In this document: positions 24,544 through 32,531 of the stretch, one piece after another | Position numbering within the stretch: the first letter of the stretch is position 1 | Layout of the letters: each line of letters begins with the position of its first letter | DNA from: Parapusillimonas sp013416435 | Lineage (GTDB): Bacteria; Pseudomonadota; Gammaproteobacteria; Burkholderiales; Burkholderiaceae_B | Direction of reading: 5' to 3' | DNA length: 64,000 bases | Assembly: GCF_052180245.1 (NCBI RefSeq) | Contig: NZ_CP197474.1 | Coordinates: 2,790,001-2,854,000, forward strand | Notes under the pieces: generated by a model | The model's input: only the letters and a program-made list of their open reading frames with translations | Databases searched by the model: none | What the model was told of the DNA's origin: nothing | Made by a program: the position numbers and the translations under genes

Positions 24544-25079
24544 ACTGCCAATCCGGATTCGGGCAACGCCCCGCTTATGGGCACATCAAGCAGGGGCGAT
24601 GCAGGTTCTCCTGGAGGATCTGCCGGAAGAGTGCCATCCGACTCCATCAGGTCGACGATGCGCTCGAGCGACAGGGTGATGGTCGCCTGCTCAAGCTCGG
24701 GTAAAGCCTTGAGGGCATCGGCCAGTTTCTGCTGCAGCGGCGATGGGGTCTCGCTCGCCAGCTTGACGCCTTCGGGCGTCGCGGAAACGAATACGATGCG
24801 CCGGTCTTCCCGGCCGCGTTCGCGCCGGACCAGGCCCTTGTCCTCCAGGCGATCCAGAATGCCCACCACGGTGCTGGCACTGACGTGGATTTCACGGCTG
24901 ATCGCCGTTGCCGTCAGCGGTCCACGTTCGATGACGGCACGCAGGCAGACCAGCTGAGGCGCCGTGATATTGCTGAATGCAGCCAATTGACGGGAATGCA
25001 GCGCGACGGAACGCGTGATGCGCCGCATGGCGCGCAGGATGCGCAAGTCGTACTGCTGCGAAGAGTGGGAGGTCGTCAT
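24540..25079 (-). CDS. ectR: MarR-family regulator of ectoine genes (EctR-like)
   Basis: A MarR-type winged-helix protein of 179 residues. The DNA-binding core spans about residues 40-110, with TATAISREIHVSASTVVGILDRLEDKGLVRRERGREDRRIVFV. EctR is known as a repressor of ect operons in halotolerant bacteria and binds over the promoter. Here the gene starts the ect operon, and an inverted repeat covers its own -10 box, so autoregulation is likely. The start at 25079 was preferred over an upstream TTG. An acidic and Pro-rich tail (last 30 residues) is unusual for the family. Confidence 0.85.
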   Translation of the reverse strand: MTTSHSSQQYDLRILRAMRRITRSVALHSRQLAAFSNITAPQLVCLRAVIERGPLTATAISREIHVSASTVVGILDRLEDKGLVRRERGREDRRIVFVSATPEGVKLASETPSPLQQKLADALKALPELEQATITLSLERIVDLMESDGTLPADPPGEPASPLLDVPISGALPESGLAV

Positions 25080-25116
25080 GGTGACACGAAGGATCAAAAA
25101 ATAGTAAGGGCCAAAG

Positions 25117-25159
25117 TCATTTCTACTGAAATGATAAGGCCAGCAAACAATCGTGTCAA
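25117..25159 (-). promoter_or_regulatory. ectRABCD promoter with inverted-repeat operator
   Basis: On the minus strand TTGACA (25154-25159) and TATCAT (25131-25136) are 17 bases apart. TCATTTC (25117-25123) and GAAATGA (25128-25134) form an inverted repeat over the -10 box and start site. The 11-mer TTATCATTTCA is shared with the ehuB promoter. The -35 box touches the composite repeat at 25163. Confidence 0.72.
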
Positions 25160-25162
25160 CGT

Positions 25163-25280
25163 GGGGTCAGACCCCGTACGGGGTCTGACCCCATGCACAA
25201 AAGAAAACAGGGTCAGACCCCGCATGGGGTCTGACCCTTGGTCGAAATGAAGCAGGGGTCAGACCCGGCGGGTCTGACCC
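25163..25280. repeat. Composite repeat, copy A: three palindromes
   Basis: Three members of the palindrome family follow each other at 25163-25192 (centre GTAC), 25210-25237 (centre GCAT, arms one base shorter) and 25255-25280 (shortened, centre GG-type). The linkers include AAGAAAACAG and TTGGTCGAAATGAAGCA. The same order, spacing and linkers recur at 38353-38470 in the same orientation. It marks the left edge of the accessory segment. Confidence 0.95.
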
Positions 25281-25292
25281 TTTGAACGAACT

Positions 25293-26072
25293 TCAGAGCG
25301 TCGCCGGGTAGATTCCGCCATCCATAAGCAGATTCTGGCCAGTGATGTATCCCGCCTGGGCACCACATAAATAGGCACACGCATCCCCCAGTTCTTCCGG
25401 ATTGCCAAAGCGCCCAGCCGGTATGTTTCGCCTACGGGATTCCATGACCTGATCGAAAGGTACGCCTGATGCCGCCGAAGCGTGTTGCACGAAGCCCTGC
25501 AGGCGGTCCGTCAAAAAGGGGCCCGGCAGGAGATTGTTGATTGTCACGTTGTGCTGGATGACTTGGCGCGCCAGCCCCGCCATAAAGCCGGTTAGCCCGC
25601 TACGTGCACCATTGGACAGCCCCAGCTCCGCGATAGGCATTTTGACGGCCGCAGACGTGATGTTGACAATGCGCCCGAACCGACGGTCAATCATTGCGTC
25701 GATCACGCCCTGCACCAGCGAGATGGGCGTATACATATTCGCATTCACCGCCCGCATCCAGTCTTCCTGAGTCCACGCCCGGAAATCTCCGGGTGGAGGC
25801 CCGCCGCAGTTCGTGACCAGTATGTCCGGCCTTTCCGCCGCCTGCAGCGCGGCTTCCCGGCCCCCCGCCGTGGTGAGATCTGCAGCAACGAAGGTGATCT
25901 TCGCCCCTGTTGCGGTGCTGATTGCGTCCGCCGCCTCTTGCAATTGCGCGCCTCCCCTGGCTACCAGGATGACGTCCACGCCCTCGCGCGCAAGCGACAT
26001 CGCGCATGCGCGGCCAAGCCCCTTGCTGGCGCCACAAACCAGTGCTCTCTTGCCATGCAATTGAAGATCCAT
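25293..26072 (-). CDS. SDR-family oxidoreductase with atypical active site
   Basis: A 259-residue short-chain dehydrogenase/reductase. The cofactor loop GASKGLGRA (residues about 14-22) and the VTNCGGPPPG segment are present. The catalytic Ser lies in NITSAAV, but the usual Tyr-x3-Lys block is replaced by LSNGARSGL, as in a divergent SDR branch that keeps Asn/Arg there. So classical dehydrogenase chemistry is doubtful. The C-terminal YITGQNLLMDGGIYPAT is normal. It is the last gene of the leftward operon after the rhodanese fusion, 33 bases downstream. Confidence 0.85.
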   Translation of the reverse strand: MDLQLHGKRALVCGASKGLGRACAMSLAREGVDVILVARGGAQLQEAADAISTATGAKITFVAADLTTAGGREAALQAAERPDILVTNCGGPPPGDFRAWTQEDWMRAVNANMYTPISLVQGVIDAMIDRRFGRIVNITSAAVKMPIAELGLSNGARSGLTGFMAGLARQVIQHNVTINNLLPGPFLTDRLQGFVQHASAASGVPFDQVMESRRRNIPAGRFGNPEELGDACAYLCGAQAGYITGQNLLMDGGIYPATL

Positions 26073-26105
26073 CGACGAGCCTCCGCCCCGTGTCTATAAC
26101 GCCAT

Positions 26106-28193
26106 TTATATCCTGAAAGCAACCGTTCGATCGGCACGGACCTTTTCCAGCAGGCCGACCTCCCAACTCAGATACTGGTGCATGGCCTCCTCGATGCCGG
26201 TTTCTCTATCATAGGGCCTGTACCAGACATCGTCGGTTTCCGTCAGGAAGTTGGGCGCTTCGCCCGTCAGGCACGACGGCGGAAGAGCATGCACACCACC
26301 ATTCAAGAAGACGGCATCGTGTCCAAGCGCCCGGGCGTCTTGGGCAGCCAAACTCGATATTTCGCCAGTCTGGCAGGTGAAAACTAGTTGTGAAGTTTTG
26401 TCCAGTCCCGCCAACGCCCTGGATAGCCTAGAACGCACCGTCCAGGCGGCTCCCGCTAGATGTGCCTTCCGATACGCTCGCGAATCCCCTACATCGATGA
26501 TGATGGCCTGCTCCGGGATGGAAGCCAGCTCTAGGGCATGCTCGTCCACGCCAGCGAGGGGCCGCGGCCGCTGCACCAACTTTTCGGGCGCTACTGTGCA
26601 TACATAGACCTCCCAACCCATTCGATGTAGCCAGGTCGCGGTCATGGGCGCTTGAACGCCATCGGTATCGAACACCACGATTCTTGCATTCCGGATGGGG
26701 GCATACTGATCTGTCTGCTGCACCAGTTGACCACCAGGCGCCGATACGGAGCCATCCAGACTGGACCGCTCGAACAAAGCGGGATCGCGGACGTCGAACA
26801 GGTAGGTGACTCGCTCGGCATCGCTGCACAAGGATTGAGTCTCGTCAGGAGAAAGAAACCCGATGCCCAGACGCTCGGCTTCCCTGCGCGCTGCTTCCCG
26901 GGCACCCGGCGCGACGGGACGATCCAGATAGCTGTCCGTCCGGTCTCGATCCAAGGGCAGCCCGGCCAAGTACTGGCCCATTGTACCGTTCTCGAGTGCG
27001 CGCACATTGTTCAAGCCTGCATTGATCAGCGATTGCGCACCGAGAATGGAGCGCGTTCTTCCGGCGCAGTTCACCACGATCGGACCTTCATGCTCAAAAG
27101 CTCGAGCTACGAGTTCGCCTCCAGGGCATGAATAGGCACCAGGAATGGACATCATGTGAAATTCTTGTTGCGTGCGGCTGTCCAGAACAAGGATGTCTTG
27201 CGTCGTGCGCAGCTCGGCCAACTCCTGCGCTGTGATATGAGGCGTTCCATAATGATGCTCGACAATTTCGCCAAAAGCCTTGCTCGGCACGAAAACGCCA
27301 GAGTAAACTGGAAATCCGGCGTCGTTCCATGCCTGCTGCCCGCCCTTCAACACAGCCACGTTGTGGTACCCTGACAATTGCAGCTGCCGGGCCGCGCTTA
27401 CCGCCAGGCCATCGTCATCGTCGATGAGTACAATTCGTGTATGCGGCGAAGGTAGCCCTAAAGCGATCCGCAACTCGAGCACGGACAAAGGCATGGACGC
27501 AGCATGGAAAATATGCCCCTGCGTGTAAACGCCGTTTTCCCGCACATCCAAGATTGCGAACTCTTTTCCATCCGTCAGCATGTCATAGACAGACCGAGCA
27601 TCGATCCATGGAGCGTAGGTCTCGGGAATCGCCATGAAGCGCGAATAGGCTCCCCCGGTTTCCGAAGTGAAATTCACACGGCCGCTGAGGGTATCCAACG
27701 CCCTGCCATACAGGTGCAAATGTAGAGAGTCTTCTTCGGAAACGACTTCTATGGTGTGGAAGACCTCTCCGCTCAACGTGGCGGCATTGCCGGCTCGAAC
27801 CGTCAGCTCATCCACTTGCTTCAGGATCCCTTGCCCCTCCACGGAGCGGTCGTCTATCCGCTCGAAAAACACATTGTGCTCCTCGCCGAATACGCCTGCT
27901 ATGACTGCCCAGGTCGTATGATCGTGCGGCGGCTGCTTCTTTCCGGTTTTGCCGGCGGAAGCATAAAGCGCCAAATCACCGTTCAAACCCCGCCATAGCT
28001 GATACAGGCCACCCGGCTTTCCGGGACGTAACGAAAACTCGTCCGGGGGGAAGAGCTCGGTCTGGTTGCCCAGCTCTATCAGCAACGGAGCGATCCGCTC
28101 GCGCAGTTGCTGGCCGGTATGGCGTACGGCCAAGTCTTCCAATGTTTCCATAAACGTGCGCACAGAATCGTAGCGCTGCTGCATGATACTCAT
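26106..28193 (-). CDS. Cysteine-dioxygenase-like cupin fused to four rhodanese domains
   Basis: A 695-residue protein. The N-terminal domain (about 1-190) resembles thiol dioxygenases: His90 and His92 in PPHDHTTWAVIAG and His146 in EVFHTIE correspond to the three-histidine iron site. Four rhodanese-like domains follow at about 195-300, 315-415, 445-545 and 550-640. Domains 2 and 4 keep an active-site Cys (Cys376 in CAGRTRS, Cys607 in TCQTGEIS). Domains 1 and 3 have lost it (DDDDGL, DTDGVQ). The likely role is transfer of sulfane sulfur between rhodanese sites and oxidation of a thiol or persulfide by the cupin. No signal peptide is seen, so it is cytosolic. Confidence 0.85.
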   Translation of the reverse strand: MSIMQQRYDSVRTFMETLEDLAVRHTGQQLRERIAPLLIELGNQTELFPPDEFSLRPGKPGGLYQLWRGLNGDLALYASAGKTGKKQPPHDHTTWAVIAGVFGEEHNVFFERIDDRSVEGQGILKQVDELTVRAGNAATLSGEVFHTIEVVSEEDSLHLHLYGRALDTLSGRVNFTSETGGAYSRFMAIPETYAPWIDARSVYDMLTDGKEFAILDVRENGVYTQGHIFHAASMPLSVLELRIALGLPSPHTRIVLIDDDDGLAVSAARQLQLSGYHNVAVLKGGQQAWNDAGFPVYSGVFVPSKAFGEIVEHHYGTPHITAQELAELRTTQDILVLDSRTQQEFHMMSIPGAYSCPGGELVARAFEHEGPIVVNCAGRTRSILGAQSLINAGLNNVRALENGTMGQYLAGLPLDRDRTDSYLDRPVAPGAREAARREAERLGIGFLSPDETQSLCSDAERVTYLFDVRDPALFERSSLDGSVSAPGGQLVQQTDQYAPIRNARIVVFDTDGVQAPMTATWLHRMGWEVYVCTVAPEKLVQRPRPLAGVDEHALELASIPEQAIIIDVGDSRAYRKAHLAGAAWTVRSRLSRALAGLDKTSQLVFTCQTGEISSLAAQDARALGHDAVFLNGGVHALPPSCLTGEAPNFLTETDDVWYRPYDRETGIEEAMHQYLSWEVGLLEKVRADRTVAFRI

Positions 28194-28247
28194 TCAATCC
28201 TCCGACAGCGCCGGGCCAGGCGCCGAATTTCCTTGCCTTCCACGGCA

Positions 28248-29216
28248 TTACTGCACTTTGATGTTCTGCTCTTTGATCAGCTTCGACCACATTACCGTTT
28301 CCGACTTGATCAAATCGGTGAACTCCGCCGCCGTGCCGACACTGGGTGTCATTCCTAATTGCTTCACTTTCTCGACGATGTCCGGCTCAGAAAAAAGCTT
28401 CGAGAAGATTTCCTGGTAACGGTCGACGATGGCTTTAGGTGTATCTGGCGGCGCAATGACTCCAAGCCAGTTGGTGACTTCATAGCCAGGTACCGTCTCT
28501 GCGATGGTCGGCACATCTGGAAACCTGGACTCCCTATTTTTCGTTGTCGTCGCGATCGCTTTCAAGCGTCCTGCGGAGATCAACTCATGCGTGGCCGTAT
28601 CGCCGAATCCCAGCGTCGTTTCCCCGCCCATCGTAGACATGAGAGCCGGGCCTCCACCTTTGTATCCGATTTCCCGCAACTGGCTCGGCGCCATCGCATT
28701 CAATAAATGTCCCGTCATGGAATTCGACGTTCCAATGCCCACTGAAGAATATGTCACATCTCTGACCTTGCTGGCCTCGATCACGTCCTTGACCGTATTC
28801 AGATCTTTGTTATCGGGCTGCGTCACCAGCATGTAGCCCATCTGCACCATGAGATTGACGGGGGTCAGTCTGAGCGGGTCGTAACTGATGGGCTTAAGCA
28901 GAGGCCATATGGTCAGCACGCCCGGACCCGACCAGGTAATGGTTCTACCGTCGGGCTTAGCGTTGGCGACGAACTCCGTCGCGATCAATCCACCCGCTCC
29001 CGGTTTGGGCATAACTATCAAAGGCTGGCCCAACTCCTGAGACATGCGCTCTTGCAATACCTGGGATAAGGCGTAGTGTCCGCCGCCAGCCCCGTAGCCA
29101 AGAATTAGGGTAACTGGACCGTCGGGCTTCCATGGTTTATCGGTTGCATGCGAGAGCGCCGGCACCAGGCACCCCGTCGCAACACAGATGGCAAGCTTGG
29201 TCAGTGCTAGTTTCAT
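28248..29216 (-). CDS. Bug/TctC-family periplasmic receptor
   Basis: A 322-residue receptor with a signal peptide (about 1-24, ending LSHA-TDKPW) and the family hallmarks: VTLILGYGAGGGHYALSQVLQ, IVMPKPGAGGLIATEFVANAKPDGRT and a C-terminal region close to LIKSETVMWSKLIKEQNIKVQ. Bug proteins bind small acids for tripartite tricarboxylate transporters. No TctA/TctB membrane genes are near, so it must use a distant transporter or act as a sensor. It sits inside the C-S lyase operon, which suggests its ligand is the pathway substrate. Confidence 0.92.
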   Translation of the reverse strand: MKLALTKLAICVATGCLVPALSHATDKPWKPDGPVTLILGYGAGGGHYALSQVLQERMSQELGQPLIVMPKPGAGGLIATEFVANAKPDGRTITWSGPGVLTIWPLLKPISYDPLRLTPVNLMVQMGYMLVTQPDNKDLNTVKDVIEASKVRDVTYSSVGIGTSNSMTGHLLNAMAPSQLREIGYKGGGPALMSTMGGETTLGFGDTATHELISAGRLKAIATTTKNRESRFPDVPTIAETVPGYEVTNWLGVIAPPDTPKAIVDRYQEIFSKLFSEPDIVEKVKQLGMTPSVGTAAEFTDLIKSETVMWSKLIKEQNIKVQ

Positions 29217-29237
29217 CTTTTTCTCCTTTGTCTAATG

Positions 29238-30245
29238 TCACTTTTGCAATGCCGCCGAATCCCAGTGCGTGGCGACGAACGCGACGCGGTCTCCACTATG
29301 TACAACGGGATCACGGCGAATGCCGATGATGATGCAATCCTTGGGAAGCGTGACGTCGCATACAGTACGGCCATGCATGTCCAGCACCTGTCCGATCGCC
29401 TGATTTGCCGGTATTGTTTCCCCCGGCTTGCGGGTCGAAAGAAACAATCCCCCTTCCTTAAGGATGACCCATTGGCGTGCCGTGACACGCCTAACCTCCG
29501 AACCGGCCTGCGGCGTTCCCTCGAGAATTCCGAGCTCTTGGGCGAGCTTCATCAAGCCGGACACGGCAAGCTCCACGTTCTCCGGGGTGTACCAGCTTCC
29601 TTGACCCAGCTCGACCATGAATGCCGGGATGCCAACAAGCAGACATTGATAGTCGAGCGCGCCCGCGATATTGCCGGGTAGTTCGCCGGCGCCACCGATA
29701 TCCATGCGGCACGAGACGGAGGGTTCGAAATAAGAGGTCATACGCAGTAGTTTTTCTTCCGCCACGGCTCCGCCACCATATACCTTGTAGACGCAGTAAG
29801 GCTTGCTATCGTGTATAGACCCCATGGTGTGGAGATTCACCAGACAAGAAGCAACGGACTTGACTTCGCTGAACAAGGCATGCGCCATCTGATTGGTAGT
29901 CAGCCCCCCCGCGTTTCCCGGAAAAGCCTGGTCCAGGTCCTGCAAATCCTGCGGTGCAGTTTTCGTATGATTATCCAAGCCGAGAGGGTTAGCCGTGGGA
30001 GTAATCACGACGCTTCCCGACATGGATTCGGGCTTCAATCGCCGGCCCAGTTCCACCGCAGCGACGACGCCGTTCAACTCATTGCCATGCACTTGGCCGT
30101 TCACCCAAAGGCACGCTCCGTCGGAGCGCCCCTTGACGATCGTCACTGGTATGGAAATCACCATTCCAGAGCTCATGGTGCCCACCCGCAACCGCTCGTG
30201 CGCGATAGTCCCGGGTCGCATTTTCTTCAACAATTCGCTGATCAT
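29238..30245 (-). CDS. Succinylglutamate desuccinylase/aspartoacylase-family deacylase
   Basis: A 335-residue zinc carboxypeptidase-fold (M14-like, AstE/AspA) hydrolase. Zinc ligands are His53 and Glu56 in VNGQVHGNELNG and His139 in VNLHTMG. The catalytic Glu is probably Glu212 in FMVELGQGSW. The family segment around residue 106, DQAFPG, matches the substrate-binding D-L-N-R-x-F-P-G loop. A C-terminal beta domain (about 255-335) follows. Such enzymes cleave N-acyl amino acids; vertebrate aspartoacylase-3 deacetylates mercapturates, and DoeB deacetylates N-acetyl-diaminobutyrate. Here it is coupled with a C-S lyase, so an N-acylated sulfur amino acid is a fair guess. Confidence 0.85.
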   Translation of the reverse strand: MISELLKKMRPGTIAHERLRVGTMSSGMVISIPVTIVKGRSDGACLWVNGQVHGNELNGVVAAVELGRRLKPESMSGSVVITPTANPLGLDNHTKTAPQDLQDLDQAFPGNAGGLTTNQMAHALFSEVKSVASCLVNLHTMGSIHDSKPYCVYKVYGGGAVAEEKLLRMTSYFEPSVSCRMDIGGAGELPGNIAGALDYQCLLVGIPAFMVELGQGSWYTPENVELAVSGLMKLAQELGILEGTPQAGSEVRRVTARQWVILKEGGLFLSTRKPGETIPANQAIGQVLDMHGRTVCDVTLPKDCIIIGIRRDPVVHSGDRVAFVATHWDSAALQK

Positions 30246-30264
30246 CTATTGCTCTCCTCCTCGA

Positions 30265-31416
30265 TCAATCCAACACTTCGAATGCCTGGCGTAGATCCGC
30301 CTGAAGATCCTCGATGTTCTCCAGACCGATGTGCAGGCGCACCAGTGGACCGCGATATGGATCCGATGCGATGCTGCGCTTTCCCGCTGTATCGGCGGGC
30401 AGCACCAGACTCTCGTATCCGCCCCAACTCGCTCCTATGCTGAACAAGGACAGGGCATCTATGAAACGGTCGCATTGCTCTTGGCTGCAAGGCTTGAGCG
30501 CCATGGTCATCAAGCCCGATGCTCCGCTCATCTGCCGCTGCCACAAGGCATGATCGGGACTGCTTTCCAGCGCCGGGTACAGCACGGTCTCAACCTTCGG
30601 CTGCGCCATAAGCCATTGAGCCATCGCCACCCCGTTCTTATAGTGTCGCTCCATCCGAACTCCCAGCGTGCGGATGCCTCGTGCCATAAGATAGGCATCG
30701 TCAGGACTAATTGCCAGGCCCTGGACTGCAGCTTCGGAACGAATCTGCAGCCAGAGGTCAGGGTCCACCGTGGCGATCGTGCCCATCATGACGTCCGAAT
30801 GTCCTCCGAGATATTTTGTAGCTGCGTGAATGGAGACGTCGATCCCGTGCTCGAAGGGGCTGAAGAAAATCGGCGTGGCCCATGTATTGTCCGCCACTAC
30901 CTTTGCGCCAGCTTCGTGCGCTGCGTCTGCCAGCGCCTTGATGTCCTGCATCTCCATCGTCAGGGAGCCGGGACTTTCGCAGTACACGACGGCAGTATTC
31001 GGGCGCGTCAGCGACGCGATATTCGAGCCCGTGTAAAATTCCACCTCCACGCCTCGCGCACGTAAGACCTTCTCGCAGTATTCCCGGCACGGGAAATAGA
31101 CGTTATCGGGGACCAGGATATGAGATCCTGGCAGCGCCAGAGCATTCAGCGTCGTGGTGATCGCCGACACGCCGGAAGGCGTTAGAACAGCGCGATAGGC
31201 GTTTTCCAAAGAGGCGATCAGATGCTCGAGCTCCTTGGTGGTGTATGTGCCTAGCCGCCCGTAACGCACGTTATCAAACTTCGATCCGCGGGTAGCCCTG
31301 TAGTCCGCCATGGAGTCGAACACGACCGTGGATGTCCTATATACCGGTGTATTCACCATGCCCTTGCGCGAATCGGAATCGCGACCTGCATGGACCAGGA
31401 GAGTACTCAGTTGCAT
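30265..31416 (-). CDS. Cystathionine beta-lyase-family PLP enzyme (C-S lyase)
   Basis: A 383-residue Cys/Met-metabolism PLP enzyme. The Schiff-base lysine is Lys201 in SIHAATKYLGGHSD. RYGRLGT (about 51-57) and VVADNTWATP (about 173-182) are cofactor contacts. SWGGYESL (about 330-337) marks the E. coli MetC type rather than gamma-synthases. It would split the C-beta-S bond of cystathionine or a cysteine S-conjugate to a thiol, pyruvate and ammonia. It leads a five-gene leftward operon and is divergent from a LysR regulator gene, so a catabolic C-S lyase role fits better than methionine biosynthesis. Confidence 0.9.
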   Translation of the reverse strand: MQLSTLLVHAGRDSDSRKGMVNTPVYRTSTVVFDSMADYRATRGSKFDNVRYGRLGTYTTKELEHLIASLENAYRAVLTPSGVSAITTTLNALALPGSHILVPDNVYFPCREYCEKVLRARGVEVEFYTGSNIASLTRPNTAVVYCESPGSLTMEMQDIKALADAAHEAGAKVVADNTWATPIFFSPFEHGIDVSIHAATKYLGGHSDVMMGTIATVDPDLWLQIRSEAAVQGLAISPDDAYLMARGIRTLGVRMERHYKNGVAMAQWLMAQPKVETVLYPALESSPDHALWQRQMSGASGLMTMALKPCSQEQCDRFIDALSLFSIGASWGGYESLVLPADTAGKRSIASDPYRGPLVRLHIGLENIEDLQADLRQAFEVLD

Positions 31417-31460
31417 TAGGAATGCCCTATCATGTGATTAATAGAATTAATATGTCATGA

Positions 31461-31546
31461 CTGAAAATCAGGGGTTTCAGCCTAGGTGAAAATTATTCTA
31501 TTCATCCGAATTGGGATTTACTAATGAATTATTTTGCCCATTCATT
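31461..31546. promoter_or_regulatory. Divergent lysR/C-S-lyase control region
   Basis: The AT-rich gap holds two inverted repeats: CTGAAA-N8-TTTCAG at 31461-31480 and AATGAAT-N10-ATTCATT at 31523-31546. Both have the size and dyad form of LysR-type sites (T-N11-A core). One lies towards each gene. Binding is inferred. Confidence 0.5.
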
Positions 31547-31573
31547 ATTTGAATTCATGTATCCAAGTAAAGC

Positions 31574-32455
31574 ATGCAAAACGTAGACATAGGACTGCTG
31601 CGGACCCTAGCCACGATCGCAAAAACCGGCAGCTTTTCAGATACCGCGGTGCACTTGTGCAAGACTCAGTCGGCAATCACTCATCAGATGCACCGGCTCG
31701 AAGAACTGCTGGGCGTGACCCTGTTCAAGAAGCAGGGACGGGCCAGGGTATTGACCGAGGAAGGTCTGCGCGTGGTGAAGTACGCAAATCAGGCGCTCGC
31801 TATCAACGATGAGATTTTCCGCGTCTTCAAGCACGGCCAGTTGCAAGGCACGATTTATATCGGATCGCCCCACGACGCCGTCGAATCGCTACTACCCGCC
31901 ATCCTCAAGTACGCGCGCTCCACGCTGCCTCAGATCAAGATAAAAGTCTGCATAGAGCGGGCACCCACACTGATGGAACAACTCATCACCGGGGAAATTG
32001 ACTTAGCTATCTCCATTCGCTTCGATCAAGACTTGCAAGGCTTAATACTGAGAAGGTCTCCCACGGTATGGCTCTGCGCAGCCGACTACGTGTACGATGC
32101 CAAAGCACCATTGCCGCTTGTCCTCGCGGATGGCGTCAGCATCTATCGCGATATGGCTCTCACAGCGCTGGAACAATCCCATACGCGCTGGGAAATCGTC
32201 CAATCCGTTCCCAATTTGGTGGATATCAAAACGCTGGTGCGCGCCGGCCTCGGCGTTACACCACGCTGCATAGACTTACTGACACCGGATATGCGAGTTC
32301 TCGGCAGCAAGGATGGCCTGCCTACCCTGCCCGACGTCACTTATCATTTATGCATGCGTCCCCATTCGGCCAACACGCTGGCCCGACAGGCCTACGAGCA
32401 GCTCAAGCGAGACTGGAAGCTTATCGATGTCAGCGAGCTGCCGGGAGACGCATGA
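31574..32455 (+). CDS. LysR-family transcriptional regulator
   Basis: A 293-residue LTTR with an N-terminal winged helix (about 1-60, TGSFSDTAVHLCKTQSAITHQMHRLEELLGVTLFKK) and an effector-binding domain (about 90-285). It is transcribed away from the C-S lyase operon across 157 bases that contain two dyads, the classic LysR arrangement, so it probably activates that operon in response to a pathway intermediate. The gene looks less GC-rich than its core neighbours. Its 3' end meets a partial composite repeat. Confidence 0.92.
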   Translation: MQNVDIGLLRTLATIAKTGSFSDTAVHLCKTQSAITHQMHRLEELLGVTLFKKQGRARVLTEEGLRVVKYANQALAINDEIFRVFKHGQLQGTIYIGSPHDAVESLLPAILKYARSTLPQIKIKVCIERAPTLMEQLITGEIDLAISIRFDQDLQGLILRRSPTVWLCAADYVYDAKAPLPLVLADGVSIYRDMALTALEQSHTRWEIVQSVPNLVDIKTLVRAGLGVTPRCIDLLTPDMRVLGSKDGLPTLPDVTYHLCMRPHSANTLARQAYEQLKRDWKLIDVSELPGDA

Positions 32456-32473
32456 AAACGGCGGACGTCAATA

Positions 32474-32528
32474 GATCTGACCTTCGATCGAAATGAAGCA
32501 GGGGTCAGACCCCGGCGGGTCTGACCCC
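32474..32528. repeat. Partial composite repeat, copy C
   Basis: A palindrome at 32501-32528 is preceded by TCGAAATGAAGCA and a degraded CTGACCTTCGA, matching the right third of the composite repeat at 25163 and 38353, in the same orientation. It lies at the convergent lysR/ThDP-enzyme junction and divides the accessory segment in two. Confidence 0.85.
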
Positions 32529-32531
32529 AAC

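Noticed and set aside
25163..25280. CRISPR-like array of repeats
   Set aside because: Only three units, each a palindrome of differing length, with linkers of about 17 bases that recur at other loci. There is no set of unique spacers and no cas gene.
30265..31416. Biosynthetic metC for methionine
   Set aside because: Sequence alone would allow it, but the LysR-linked catabolic neighbourhood with receptor, deacylase and rhodanese fusion makes a biosynthetic role less likely. Kept as an alternative.
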